This document shows, one piece after another, positions 1 to 8,502 of a stretch of DNA of 64,000 nucleotides. Both the position numbers and the translations under genes were made by a program. Below the pieces are notes generated by a model. That model ran no database searches, was not told where the DNA came from, and saw nothing but the letters and a program-made list of their open reading frames with translations. Source of the DNA: Metallibacterium scheffleri (GTDB lineage: Bacteria; Pseudomonadota; Gammaproteobacteria; Xanthomonadales; Rhodanobacteraceae); assembly GCF_002077135.1 (NCBI RefSeq), contig NZ_LDOS01000002.1:372001-436000 (forward strand). Direction: 5' to 3'. How positions within the stretch are numbered: position 1 is the stretch's first letter; each line of letters starts with the position of its first letter.

Positions 1-306
1 GCCGAGTACAACGCCGCGCACGGCATCACCCCGCGCAGCGTGAGCAGCGCGGTGCGCGACATCATGGAAGGTGCGCGCGACGCGGCGCCGATGCCGGGCC
101 GGCGTGGACGCACGCGTGGCGCCGAGGCACAGGCTGCGCAGCAGTTGCACGCGGTGCGCGAGGCGCTGCCGCCGGCACAGCGTGACAGCGAGATCAAGCG
201 TCTCGAAGCCGCCATGCTGCTGCACGCCGAGAATCTGGAGTTCGAGGAAGCCGCGCAGCTGCGCGATGCGATCGCGCGCCTGCGCCAGGCGCACCCGGCG
301 GCGTAG
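1..306 (+). CDS. uvrB: UvrABC system protein B, C-terminal fragment
   Basis: This is the 3' end of a gene that begins before the window; it is open from base 1 and ends with TAG. The 101 visible residues begin with the end of the helicase part (ITPRSV...) and finish with a UVR domain (roughly residues 65-98) of the type LEAAMLLHAENLEFEEAAQLRD. The UVR domain is the C-terminal hallmark of UvrB and pairs with the same motif in UvrC. UvrB verifies DNA damage in nucleotide excision repair in the cytoplasm. Identification rests only on the tail, but the combination of the pre-UVR helicase end and the UVR motif is characteristic. The next gene is convergent, four bases away. Confidence 0.9.
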   Translation, partial: AEYNAAHGITPRSVSSAVRDIMEGARDAAPMPGRRGRTRGAEAQAAQQLHAVREALPPAQRDSEIKRLEAAMLLHAENLEFEEAAQLRDAIARLRQAHPAA

Positions 307-310
307 AGCA

Positions 311-880
311 TCAGTCTTGCGTCGTGGCGGGATGCAGGCGCTGCAATGGCAGATCGTGCAGTGCCCAATCCCATGGAAATCGCGGTCCCGGATCGCGCTT
401 GCGCCACACGCTGAGTTGCGCATTGTCGCTGGCCGGCACGCGCTCGCGGTCGAGATCCTCGTGGCCGGCGATGGCGCGCAGATTCGGCAGGTGCGCATGC
501 AGGTCGAGCAGCAGCGTGCGCAGCGCGTCGATCTGCGCTTCGGAGTACGCCTCGGCCATGTCCTGGTGGCGGCTGTCCAGCCAGTGCGGCCAGCGCCCGC
601 GGTTGATCAGCTCGATGCCGATTGAATGTTCGTTGTGGCCGCGTACGTGGTGCGCCACGCGCGCGTCGGGTACGAAGCCATAGCTGCGCCCGTCGCGGTC
701 GATGTAATAGTGGCCGCTGTTGCCGGCGCCACTGGCATACAGCACGCGCTCGCCATACTCGCGCGCGCTGGCCAGATCGGGCAGCTCGGTACAATGCAGC
801 ACGATCAGGTCGATGGCCGTGAGCGCGCGCGGCGCCAGCGCTTCGACATAGTGCAGGGGCCAATGGATCACGTCGCTCAT
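311..880 (-). CDS. N-acetylmuramoyl-L-alanine amidase (AmpD/PGRP-type)
   Basis: The protein (189 aa) has the Amidase_2 fold signature. An early LIVLHCTE strand carries the first zinc His, followed by HYYIDRDG, then VAHHVRGHNEHSIGIEL and a late IAGHEDLDRERV that carries another zinc ligand. These cleave the lactyl-L-alanine bond between MurNAc and the stem peptide. No signal peptide is visible, so a cytoplasmic cell-wall recycling role like AmpD is more likely than a secreted autolysin. The reading frame extends upstream to 928, but the ATG at 880 (MSDVIHW) gives the usual domain-proximal start. The gene is convergent with uvrB. The exact substrate is an inference from the family. Confidence 0.82.
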   Translation of the reverse strand: MSDVIHWPLHYVEALAPRALTAIDLIVLHCTELPDLASAREYGERVLYASGAGNSGHYYIDRDGRSYGFVPDARVAHHVRGHNEHSIGIELINRGRWPHWLDSRHQDMAEAYSEAQIDALRTLLLDLHAHLPNLRAIAGHEDLDRERVPASDNAQLSVWRKRDPGPRFPWDWALHDLPLQRLHPATTQD

Positions 881-996
881 CGTCCCTAGTGTCGCATGCG
901 ATGGGGCTCGCGCGGCGCCTGATACCATCGTGTTTTGCCGATGCCGATGGGCCGTGTCGCGATGCGTAGTCGCTGTATTGATGTTGGAGCCTGGAC

Positions 997-1524
997 TTGA
1001 GCGCGGCGCAAGGGTGCGTGGTGCTTTCGCACGGCATGGACAGCGGCCCGCAGGCGACCAAGGTCAGCGCGCTGGCCGTGGCGGCGGCGGCCTGCGGTTG
1101 GCGCAGCGTGCGCATGGACTATCGCGATCTGGATGCACACGGGCTGGCCGCGGCGGTGGCGCCGCGCATCGCGCGGCTGCGTGCCGCCGTGCCGCGCGAC
1201 GCGCGTTGCGTGCTGGTGGGCTCGAGTTTTGGTGCCTTTGTGTCGGGCCTGGTGGCATGCGATCGCGCGGTGGCAGGTGTCTTCCTGCTGGCTACGCCGC
1301 CGCTGATTCCTGGCTACGCGCAGGCTTTCGCCTTGCCCGAAGGCACGCCGGCCTGCCTGGTGCATGGCTGGCGCGATGAGGTGTGCCCGGTCGAGGCGAT
1401 GTTCAATGTGGCGCGCGCTTATCGCGCCGAGATGCTGCTGCTGGACGATGATCACCGCCTGGGCGCGCATGTCGATATCATCGCCGCGCAGTTCGCGCGA
1501 TTTCTGGCGCGCATCGCCGCATGA
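997..1524 (+). CDS. small alpha/beta hydrolase
   Basis: A 175-aa alpha/beta-hydrolase of the minimal, lid-less type. The N-terminal strand VVLSHGMDSGP supplies the oxyanion loop. The nucleophile elbow is GSSFG (about residue 75), the acid is in HGWRDEVCP (about residue 126), and the histidine is probably in DDDHRLG (about residue 151). The start is a TTG preceded by GGAG seven bases upstream; a GTG shortly downstream is an alternative. Its stop overlaps the rlmL start (ATGA), so the two genes are probably co-translated. No substrate can be named; related small hydrolases act as esterases, thioesterases or hydrolases of unknown role. Confidence 0.7.
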   Translation: MSAAQGCVVLSHGMDSGPQATKVSALAVAAAACGWRSVRMDYRDLDAHGLAAAVAPRIARLRAAVPRDARCVLVGSSFGAFVSGLVACDRAVAGVFLLATPPLIPGYAQAFALPEGTPACLVHGWRDEVCPVEAMFNVARAYRAEMLLLDDDHRLGAHVDIIAAQFARFLARIAA

Positions 1525-3698
1525 GCACGCTGTTCATCACCTGCGCCAAAGGGCTGGAAGAACTGCTGCGCGATGAGCTGACCCGGCTGGGGCTGGCACA
1601 GGCGCGCGCCACGGTGGCTGGCGTGCATCTGGCGGGCGGACTGGAGGCGGCGTATCGCGTTTGCCTATATTCGCGTCTGGCCAGCCGCGTGCTGTTGCCG
1701 CTGGCGCAGTTCGCTGCCGAAGATGCGCGCGCCCTGCACGCCGGCGTGCAGGGCATCGACTGGTCCGCGCTGCTGGCACCCGAAGGCAGCCTGACGGTCG
1801 ACGCCAACCTCAGTCAGAGCACGCTGACACACAGCCAGTTCGCCGCGCAGACGGTCAAGGATGCCATCGTCGATCAATTTCGCGACGCGTATGGCGTGCG
1901 TCCCAGCGTGGACCGCGAGCAGCCCGACGTGCGCGTGAATCTGCACCTGCGTCGCGATCAGGCGGCGCTGTCGCTGGACTTGTCCGGCGCACCGCTGCAT
2001 CAGCGCGGCTGGCGGTTGCAGCAAGGCGCCGCGCCGCTCAAGGAAAACGTTGCCGCAGCCATGCTGCTGCGCGCGCGCTGGCCCGAAACCTATGCCGCCG
2101 GCGGCGTGCTTTTCGATCCGATGTGCGGCTCCGGCACGCTGCTGATCGAGGGTGCGTTGATGGCTGCTGGGGTTGCGCCAGGGCTCACGCGCGCGCGCTT
2201 CGGCTTCGAGTGTTGGCGCGGCCACGATGCCGCGCTGTGGCAGCACTTGCGCGCGGATGCCGAACAGGCCGCGCGGGTTGGACTGACCGCGCTGCGCCCG
2301 GTGTTTCACGGCCGCGATCGCGACCCGGACGCGCTGACCGCCACGCGCGGCAATGCGCAGCGCGCCGGTGTGGCGGGTTTCATCCAGCTCGAGCGTGGCG
2401 ACGTGGCGCATATGCTGCCGCCGGTCGCGGGCGCCAGCGGCCTGCTGGTCGGCAACCCGCCCTACGGCGAGCGCCTGGGCGAGATGCCCGAGGTACTGGC
2501 GCTGTACCGCATGCTGGGCGAGCGCCTGCGCGCCGGCTTCGGCGGCTGGCGCGCGGCGCTGCTGTTCGGCGAGCAGGGTGATGGCCACATGCTGGGCCTC
2601 AAGCCGGAGCGCAGTCAGCGCCTGTATAACGGCGCGCTGGCCTGCAACCTGCTGCAGTTCAGCGTGCACGCCGAGCGCGTACAGCGCACGCCAGCGCCGT
2701 TGACGGAGCAGGTATCGATGCTGGTCAACCGCCTGCACAAGCGCGAGCAGCATCTGCGCAAACGCCTGCAGCGCGAAGGCATTGACTGCTACCGCCTGTA
2801 CGATGCCGATCTGCCCGAATACGCCGCGGCGATCGACGTGTACCCCGCGCGCGCGATCGACGGCGACGCCGCTGCCGCCGATCCGGATGCACCGCTGCAG
2901 CGCTGGCTGCACGTGCAGGAATATCAGGCGCCCGCCGAAATCGAGCCTGGCCTGGCCGCGCGCCGCCTGCAGGATTTGCTGCACGCCGCCGCGCATGAGC
3001 TGGTGGTGCCGCGCGCGCGCATCGCCATGAAAACCCGCGCGCGCGGTCATGGCGGCGCGCGCTACGGTCACCTGGATGCGCGCGCGCACTGGCTGGAGGT
3101 ACAGGAGGGCGGGCTGTTTTTCCGGGTCAACCTGTTCGATTACCTGGATACAGGCCTGTTCCTCGACCACCGCAACGTGCGCGGGCGGTTGCGGGCATTG
3201 GCCGCCGGCCAGCAGGTGTTGAATCTGTTTGCCTACACCGGCACCGGCAGCGTGTATGCGGCTGCAGGCGGCGCACTGGGTACGACCAGCGTGGACTTGT
3301 CGGCCACCTATCTCGAATGGGCGACATGGAATCTGCTGCGCAACGGTTTTCGCGGCAGCGCGCACCGACTGGTGCAAGCCGACGCGCGCGCGTTCCTGGC
3401 GGCCGATACGCGGCGTTATGGCGTGATTTATGTCGACACCCCGACGTTTTCCAACTCCAAGCGCGCCGATGATTTCGACGTGCAGCGCGATCATGTGGAC
3501 TTGCTGCGCGCCTGCGCGGCGCATCTGACGCCGGATGGGGTGATCGTGTTTTCCAACAATTTCAGGCGCTTCAAGCTGGATGCCGAAGCACTGGCGACGA
3601 GCGGGCTTGGCGTCGAGGACTGGAGCGCGCCGAGCGTGCCGTTTGATTTCGAGCGGCGCAGCAACATCCACGGCTGCTGGTTGCTGCGCGTGCGTTGA
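1521..3698 (+). CDS. rlmL: bifunctional 23S rRNA methyltransferase RlmKL
   Basis: 725 aa, the normal length for the fused RlmL/RlmK enzyme. The N-terminus has a THUMP RNA-binding domain followed by a first Rossmann methyltransferase with FDPMCGSGTLLIEGA (about residues 195-210) and the base-flipping motif GNPPYGERLG (about 313). The C-terminal half has a second SAM domain with VLNLFAYTGTGSVYAA (about 568) and VDTPTFSNSKR (about 640). The enzyme makes m2G2445 and m7G2069 in 23S rRNA during ribosome assembly. The start overlaps the stop of the preceding hydrolase. Both catalytic halves look intact. High-GC DNA gives a long antisense open frame here, which is not a gene. Confidence 0.95.
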   Translation: MSTLFITCAKGLEELLRDELTRLGLAQARATVAGVHLAGGLEAAYRVCLYSRLASRVLLPLAQFAAEDARALHAGVQGIDWSALLAPEGSLTVDANLSQSTLTHSQFAAQTVKDAIVDQFRDAYGVRPSVDREQPDVRVNLHLRRDQAALSLDLSGAPLHQRGWRLQQGAAPLKENVAAAMLLRARWPETYAAGGVLFDPMCGSGTLLIEGALMAAGVAPGLTRARFGFECWRGHDAALWQHLRADAEQAARVGLTALRPVFHGRDRDPDALTATRGNAQRAGVAGFIQLERGDVAHMLPPVAGASGLLVGNPPYGERLGEMPEVLALYRMLGERLRAGFGGWRAALLFGEQGDGHMLGLKPERSQRLYNGALACNLLQFSVHAERVQRTPAPLTEQVSMLVNRLHKREQHLRKRLQREGIDCYRLYDADLPEYAAAIDVYPARAIDGDAAAADPDAPLQRWLHVQEYQAPAEIEPGLAARRLQDLLHAAAHELVVPRARIAMKTRARGHGGARYGHLDARAHWLEVQEGGLFFRVNLFDYLDTGLFLDHRNVRGRLRALAAGQQVLNLFAYTGTGSVYAAAGGALGTTSVDLSATYLEWATWNLLRNGFRGSAHRLVQADARAFLAADTRRYGVIYVDTPTFSNSKRADDFDVQRDHVDLLRACAAHLTPDGVIVFSNNFRRFKLDAEALATSGLGVEDWSAPSVPFDFERRSNIHGCWLLRVR

Positions 3699-3780
3699 CA
3701 CGCAGTGTGCACTGCATCGAAACCGGTTCAGTGATGGCTCAGAGCCGGGGCATGACGATGCGCACACACGGGAGAACGCC

Positions 3781-4356
3781 ATGAACGCATCCTCAAACAA
3801 CACACGTCGTCCGGGGCTGGTGCTGATCGCGATGTTGCTGCTGCTGGCCGCGCCGCTGGCCATGGCCGGCAACCTCGGTTTCAGCCTTGGCCTGTTCGGA
3901 CCGGGTTTCGGCATCGGCTATTCGGGCTGCACGCATTGCCGCGGCAATGGCTTCGTCAGCGCCTACGTCAACTCGGGTTGGGGCTGGGGTGGGCGCGGCT
4001 ATGGGGGCGGCTATTACGAGGGTGGTTACGGTGGCTACTACCCTGCACCGGTTTATTACCAGCCCGCGCCGGTCTACTACCAGCGTGTCTATCGGGAGCC
4101 GGTGGTCGAGCGCGTCTACACCACGCGTTATTACTCGTCGGATGATGGTTGGCGCGGCCGGGCATGGCGCGAGGGTGACCGCGGCTACTGGCGCGACGAG
4201 GGTGGGCGCGGCTATCGCGGCGAGTGGCGTGGTGGTCGCGATCACGGCTATTGGCGTGATCAGGGCCGGCGCGATGAAGGGCGCGGGGGCCGTGATCACC
4301 GCGGCGGTGATCACGGCTACTGGCGCGATCGCAACGGCGACGGCGGACGTCATTGA
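3781..4356 (+). CDS. secreted Gly/Tyr/Arg-rich protein with GYWRD repeats
   Basis: 191 aa. ATG at 3781 is preceded by GGGAGA. A clear signal peptide (about residues 1-30: charged N-end, LVLIAMLLLLAAPLAMA, cleavage after AMA) is followed by a Gly-rich segment with one CTHC pair, a Tyr/Gly/Pro segment (repeated PAPVYYQ) and a C-terminal half built of Arg/Asp/Gly repeats containing GYWRD three times. It is exported by prediction; no catalytic domain is visible. Similar low-complexity proteins are common in Xanthomonadales and are annotated as hypothetical. It is convergent with rnhB. A role in the envelope or in stress is only a guess. Confidence 0.75.
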   Translation: MNASSNNTRRPGLVLIAMLLLLAAPLAMAGNLGFSLGLFGPGFGIGYSGCTHCRGNGFVSAYVNSGWGWGGRGYGGGYYEGGYGGYYPAPVYYQPAPVYYQRVYREPVVERVYTTRYYSSDDGWRGRAWREGDRGYWRDEGGRGYRGEWRGGRDHGYWRDQGRRDEGRGGRDHRGGDHGYWRDRNGDGGRH

Positions 4357-4386
4357 TTCGAGGGCTGCGCGGTACGCCGTGCTGAG

Positions 4387-5016
4387 TCAGCGCACGCCGC
4401 AGCGCGCCACCGGCGCAAAACTGCGACGATGCTCGCGGCAAGGTCCGAGTTGACGCAAGGCGGCCAGGTGCGCGGGCACCGGGTAGCCCTTGTGCACGGC
4501 GAATCCGTAACCGGGAAATTCCGCGTCCAGCTGGCGCATGTAGTGGTCGCGGCTGACCTTGGCCAGGATCGAGGCGGCGCTGATCGCCGGTTCCAGTGCA
4601 TCCCCGCGCACGATCGCGTGCGCCGGGCAGGGCAGATCGCGTGGCAGCCGGTTGCCGTCGATCAGGGCCAGGTCGGCTGCAGGCAGCAGCCCACGCAGCG
4701 CGCGCGCCATGCCGGTCAGCGTGGCCTGCAGGATGTTGAGACGGTCGATCTCCGCGGCCTCGACACGCTCGATGCGATACGCCAACGCGCGCTCGCGGAT
4801 GAGTTCGAACAATGCCTCGCGTCGCTTCGCGCTCAGCGTCTTGGAGTCGGCCAGGCCGGCAATCGGTCGCGCCGGATCGAGGATCACCGCGGCGACCAGC
4901 ACCGGCCCTGCCAGTGGCCCGCGACCGGCCTCGTCGACGCCAGCGATATGCCGCGCGACGGCGCTGCTGCCGGTGAAAAGATCGGCGTTGTCGCCGCAGG
5001 CATGCCGGGCTGTCAT
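4387..5016 (-). CDS. rnhB: ribonuclease HII
   Basis: 209 aa, the usual length. The RNase HII core [16 protein letters not shown] carries the Asp-Glu pair, DSKTLSA follows, LIDGN holds the next acidic residue, and [11 protein letters not shown] completes the active site. The enzyme cuts the RNA strand of RNA-DNA hybrids and single embedded ribonucleotides. The start overlaps the lpxB stop by four bases (ATGA), placing it at the end of the lpxD-fabZ-lpxA-lpxB operon, the order known from E. coli and many gammaproteobacteria. Confidence 0.96.
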   Translation of the reverse strand: MTARHACGDNADLFTGSSAVARHIAGVDEAGRGPLAGPVLVAAVILDPARPIAGLADSKTLSAKRREALFELIRERALAYRIERVEAAEIDRLNILQATLTGMARALRGLLPAADLALIDGNRLPRDLPCPAHAIVRGDALEPAISAASILAKVSRDHYMRQLDAEFPGYGFAVHKGYPVPAHLAALRQLGPCREHRRSFAPVARCGVR

Positions 5017-6209
5017 GGGGATGGGGCGAGCAGATCCAGCGCCGCGCGTGCGGCGGCTGCCGCGGCCGTGGGTGCGTCCGCCGCGTGCAGCATGGCGTGC
5101 AGCGCCGGAAACGCAGCGCGTTGCGCGGCGGCCGCGGCGGGATCATCCAGCAGTGGCGCCAGGGCCATGGCCAAGCGTGGACCGGTGCATGCATCCTGCA
5201 TCAGTTCGGGCACGACGTCGCGACCGGCGAGGATGTTGGGCAAGCTGTAGCGCGTGGCACGCACAAGGCCCAGACGTTTGACGATGAAATGGGTCAGCGG
5301 CGCGATGCGATAGCCGACCACCATCGGGCACTGCGCCAGTGCCGCTTCCAGTGCGGCGGTGCCGGAAGCCAGCAGCGCGGCATCGGCGGCACGCAGCAAC
5401 AGGTCGGCCTGGGCGTCGAGCACACGCACGGCGCCGCTGGGCAGCGCATGCCCGGTCAGCGCGATTTCGATTTGCCTGCGCAGCGTGGGACTGGCGGCGG
5501 GTATCCCGATGTGCAGCGCCGGACGCTGCCCGCGCAACCGCGTCGCGGCATCCAGGAATGCCGGCAACAGACGCTGCGCTTCACCGTGACGGCTGCCTGG
5601 CAGCACGGCCAGCAACTGCGTATCGGCGCCGATGCCGAGTGCTGCACGCGCCGCCGCGCGATCATTGTGCGCGGCGAAATGGTCCGCCAGAGGATGCCCG
5701 ACAAAGCGCGCATCGACCGCGTAACGCGCATAGATCGCAGGCTCCATCGGAAACAAGCACAGCACGCGGTCCGCGCTGGCCCCCAGCCTGGCCGCGCGTC
5801 CCTCGCGCCAAGCCCATACCGATGGGCTCACATAGTGCGCGGTGCGCAGTCCGGCCTGCTTGAGCGCGCGCTCCACGCCGAGATTGAAGTCGGGCGCGTC
5901 GATGCCGATGGTCAGCGCCGGGCGTTCGCGCTGCAGGCGCCGTGTCAGCTCGCGGCGCAGGCGCAGCAGGCGCGGCAAGTGACGCAACACCTCGCTGAGG
6001 CCCATCACCGACAGCGCGTTGATGTCGTACCAGCAGGTCATGCCCTGCGCGCGCATGCGCGGCCCGCCGATGCCGACGAAGCGTGCCTGCGGGATGCGTG
6101 CGCGCAGCGCGGCCAGCAACTCGGCGCCGAGCAGGTCGCCAGAGGCTTCGCCGGCAAGCAGGGCGATCAGAGGTTCCGAGTATTGCGCGGGCGGCGTTGC
6201 GCTGTTCAC
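5013..6209 (-). CDS. lpxB: lipid-A-disaccharide synthase
   Basis: 398 aa, GT19 family. Visible motifs are [18 protein letters not shown] at the N-terminus, [13 protein letters not shown], and [24 protein letters not shown] in the middle. LpxB condenses UDP-diacylglucosamine with lipid X to give the tetra-acyl disaccharide of lipid A, at the cytoplasmic face of the inner membrane. The gene lies 12 bases after lpxA and overlaps rnhB. It looks intact and of normal length. Confidence 0.96.
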   Translation of the reverse strand: MNSATPPAQYSEPLIALLAGEASGDLLGAELLAALRARIPQARFVGIGGPRMRAQGMTCWYDINALSVMGLSEVLRHLPRLLRLRRELTRRLQRERPALTIGIDAPDFNLGVERALKQAGLRTAHYVSPSVWAWREGRAARLGASADRVLCLFPMEPAIYARYAVDARFVGHPLADHFAAHNDRAAARAALGIGADTQLLAVLPGSRHGEAQRLLPAFLDAATRLRGQRPALHIGIPAASPTLRRQIEIALTGHALPSGAVRVLDAQADLLLRAADAALLASGTAALEAALAQCPMVVGYRIAPLTHFIVKRLGLVRATRYSLPNILAGRDVVPELMQDACTGPRLAMALAPLLDDPAAAAAQRAAFPALHAMLHAADAPTAAAAAARAALDLLAPSP

Positions 6210-6221
6210 GCGCGTCGGCGC

Positions 6222-6995
6222 TCAGCGCACCAGCGCGCGCTGGCTGGTTTCGACGAAGTGCAGCATCTGCGCGACATCGGCGCTGTCGGAGGCGAGCTCG
6301 CCGAGTCGCGTGCGCGCCTCGGCCAGACTCAGGCCGGCCATGTACAGCGCGCGGTAGGCACGCTTGATCGCGGCGATGCGCGCGGCGCTGTAACCCCGCC
6401 GCTTGAGGCCTTCGATATTGACGCCGCGCGGTTCGGCGAACTGTCCGGCGACATAGCAAAAGGGCGGCACGTCGCGATTGATGGCGGCATACATCGCCGC
6501 GAAGGCGTGCGGGCCGACGCGGCAGAACTGATGCACGCCCGCGAAACCGCCCATGACCACGTGATCGCCGATCTCGACGTGGCCGGCGAGGGTGACGTTG
6601 TTGGCCAGCACGGTGTGATCGCCCACGCTGCAGTCGTGCGCGATGTGCACGTAGGCCATGATCCAGTTGTCGTCGCCGACGCGGGTGGTGCCGCCGCCCT
6701 GGGCGGTACCGCGGTTGATGGTGACGAATTCGCGGATCGTGTTGCCGACTCCGATCAGCAGTTCGGTGCGTTCGCCAGCGTGTTTCTTGTCCTGCGGATC
6801 GGCGCCCAGCGAGGCGAACTGCCAGATGCGGTTGTCGCGGCCGATGCGCGTCGGGCCGGTGATGACCACGTGCGGTCCGATGCGCGTGCCGGCCGCGATC
6901 TCGACCTCGGCGCCGATGATGCTGTATGCGCCGACCTCGACATCCGCCGCCAGGCGCGCACCCGCATCGACCAGCGCGGTCGGGTGGATGCTCAC
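6222..6995 (-). CDS. lpxA: UDP-N-acetylglucosamine acyltransferase
   Basis: 257 aa, a left-handed beta-helix acyltransferase. Hexapeptide repeats run from about residue 5 to 185 (for example [27 protein letters not shown]), and the catalytic His lies in [15 protein letters not shown]. LpxA transfers 3-hydroxyacyl from ACP to UDP-GlcNAc, the first step of lipid A synthesis. The frame is open to 7025 with an ATG, but the GTG at 6995 is preferred: it overlaps the fabZ stop by four bases (GTGA), like other junctions of this operon, and matches the family's N-terminus. Confidence 0.94.
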   Translation of the reverse strand: MSIHPTALVDAGARLAADVEVGAYSIIGAEVEIAAGTRIGPHVVITGPTRIGRDNRIWQFASLGADPQDKKHAGERTELLIGVGNTIREFVTINRGTAQGGGTTRVGDDNWIMAYVHIAHDCSVGDHTVLANNVTLAGHVEIGDHVVMGGFAGVHQFCRVGPHAFAAMYAAINRDVPPFCYVAGQFAEPRGVNIEGLKRRGYSAARIAAIKRAYRALYMAGLSLAEARTRLGELASDSADVAQMLHFVETSQRALVR

Positions 6996-7459
6996 GCGCT
7001 GCGTCCCGCGCACATGATTTCGCAACTGGCGACTTCGATATCGCCGACCAGCGCGCGCGCATCGAACAACCCCATGCCGCGCAGCATGCGTTTCATCCGC
7101 ACATGCAGATCAAGGCGATCGCCGGCCTCGACAATGCGGTTGAAGCGCGCCCTGTCGACCTTGACCAGGTAGTACAGCGCGTTCTCGTCGCGCACGGTAT
7201 CCGCGGGCTGCGAGAGTCCCACCAGCAAGCCCGATGCCTGCGCCAGCGCCTCGATGATCAGCACGCCTGGCATCACCGGATGTCCGGGAAAGTGGCCCTG
7301 GAAAAATGGCTCGTTGACGCTGACGTTCTTGTAGGCATGGATACTGGTGTTCGGTTGCAGCGCGATCACGCGATCGACCAGTAGGAATGGATAGCGATGC
7401 GGCAGCAGTTTGTGGATGGTGGTGATATCCACCGGCAATGTGTAGCTTGTCGCGGTCAT
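6992..7459 (-). CDS. fabZ: 3-hydroxyacyl-ACP dehydratase FabZ
   Basis: 155 aa hot-dog-fold protein. It begins with the family's typical [20 protein letters not shown], and the active-site His is in [23 protein letters not shown] (about residues 52-74). FabZ dehydrates 3-hydroxyacyl-ACP in fatty acid elongation. Its place between lpxD and lpxA couples fatty acid and lipid A supply of the same 3-hydroxyacyl-ACP pool. The frame is open far upstream, but ATG 7459 overlaps the lpxD stop (ATGA) and gives the normal protein length. Confidence 0.96.
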   Translation of the reverse strand: MTATSYTLPVDITTIHKLLPHRYPFLLVDRVIALQPNTSIHAYKNVSVNEPFFQGHFPGHPVMPGVLIIEALAQASGLLVGLSQPADTVRDENALYYLVKVDRARFNRIVEAGDRLDLHVRMKRMLRGMGLFDARALVGDIEVASCEIMCAGRSA

Positions 7460-8475
7460 TTTGGCTGTCCTTTTTCCAGCGCGGCGATGCGTCGCGCGAG
7501 GCTGTCCAGTTGTTTCAGGCGCACGGCATTGCGGCGCCAGTCGCGGTTGACCTGCAGGGGCGTGCCCGAGGAATACTCGCCGGGCTCGCGGATCGAGTGC
7601 GTCACCAGAGTCATGGCGGTGATGGTAACGCGGTCGCACACCTCGAGATGGCCGAGCACACCGGCGCCACCGCCGACCAGGCAATGCCGTCCGATGCGCG
7701 CGCTGCCGGCCACGGCCGCGCAGCCGGCCAGCGCGGTATGCGAGCCAATGTGCACGTTGTGCGCGATCTGGATCTGGTTGTCCAGGCGCACGTCGTCTTC
7801 GAGCACGGTGTCATCCAGCGCGCCGCGGTCGATCGTGGTGTTGGCGCCGATCTCGCAATCATCGCCCACGCGCACGCCACCGAGTTGCGGCACTTTCTCC
7901 CAATGCTCGCCGGCCCAGGCCAGGCCGAAACCATCGCCACCCAGCACCGCGCCGGGCTGGATCAGCACGCGCTGGCCGATGCGCACGCGCAGCACCAGGG
8001 TCACGCGCGCGACCAGGCGCGTCTGTGCCCCGACCATGCAATCCGGACCGATGATGCAGTGCGGGCCAAGTACGGCGCCGGCCGCGATGCGCGCGCTGGC
8101 GGCAACGAAGCATTGCGCGCCGACACTGGCTGCCGGGTCGATGCTGGCGCCTGGCTCGATCACCGCGCTGGCGTGAACCCCGGGCAGGGTCGCCGGCGCG
8201 TGTTCGAACAGCGCGGCGATGCGCGCATAGGCAAGATAGGGATCGGCGGCGATCAATGCCGGCACCGGGCACTCAGCGGCGGCGTCGGCACCCAGCACCA
8301 CCGCGGCAGCGTGCGTGCCGCGCAGTTGCGCGATATAACGCGCGTTGGCCATGAACGCGAGTTGTTGCGCCGATGCGCCGGCCAGCGTGCCCACGCCCAG
8401 CACGCGCCGCGCGGGATCGCCGCGCAGCGTCAGCCCGAAACGCTCGGCCAAATCCTCGAGGCGGTAACCGGCCAT
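7456..8475 (-). CDS. lpxD: UDP-3-O-acylglucosamine N-acyltransferase
   Basis: About 339 aa. The N-terminal uridine-binding domain (LEDLAERFGLTLRG...) is followed by a left-handed beta-helix with hexapeptide repeats, and the catalytic His region is IQIAHNVHIGSHTALAG (about residue 240). LpxD adds the N-linked 3-hydroxyacyl chain in lipid A synthesis. I chose ATG 8475 (MAGYRLED) because a GGGGGA stretch precedes it; an in-frame ATG five codons upstream (8490) cannot be excluded. It follows bamA by 28-43 bases. Confidence 0.94.
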   Translation of the reverse strand: MAGYRLEDLAERFGLTLRGDPARRVLGVGTLAGASAQQLAFMANARYIAQLRGTHAAAVVLGADAAAECPVPALIAADPYLAYARIAALFEHAPATLPGVHASAVIEPGASIDPAASVGAQCFVAASARIAAGAVLGPHCIIGPDCMVGAQTRLVARVTLVLRVRIGQRVLIQPGAVLGGDGFGLAWAGEHWEKVPQLGGVRVGDDCEIGANTTIDRGALDDTVLEDDVRLDNQIQIAHNVHIGSHTALAGCAAVAGSARIGRHCLVGGGAGVLGHLEVCDRVTITAMTLVTHSIREPGEYSSGTPLQVNRDWRRNAVRLKQLDSLARRIAALEKGQPK

Positions 8476-8502
8476 CGCATCCCCCGGCATGCGCGCTGCG
8501 CG

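Noticed and set aside
1665..3914. 749-codon open frame on the minus strand opposite rlmL
   Set aside because: It is a GC-skew shadow of a real gene: no domain, low-complexity composition, no ribosome site, and rlmL on the other strand is certain. The same holds for the long frames opposite lpxB-lpxA (5085-7172), lpxD-bamA (7438-10011), the peptidase (48880-51153) and the aminotransferase (51280-52995).
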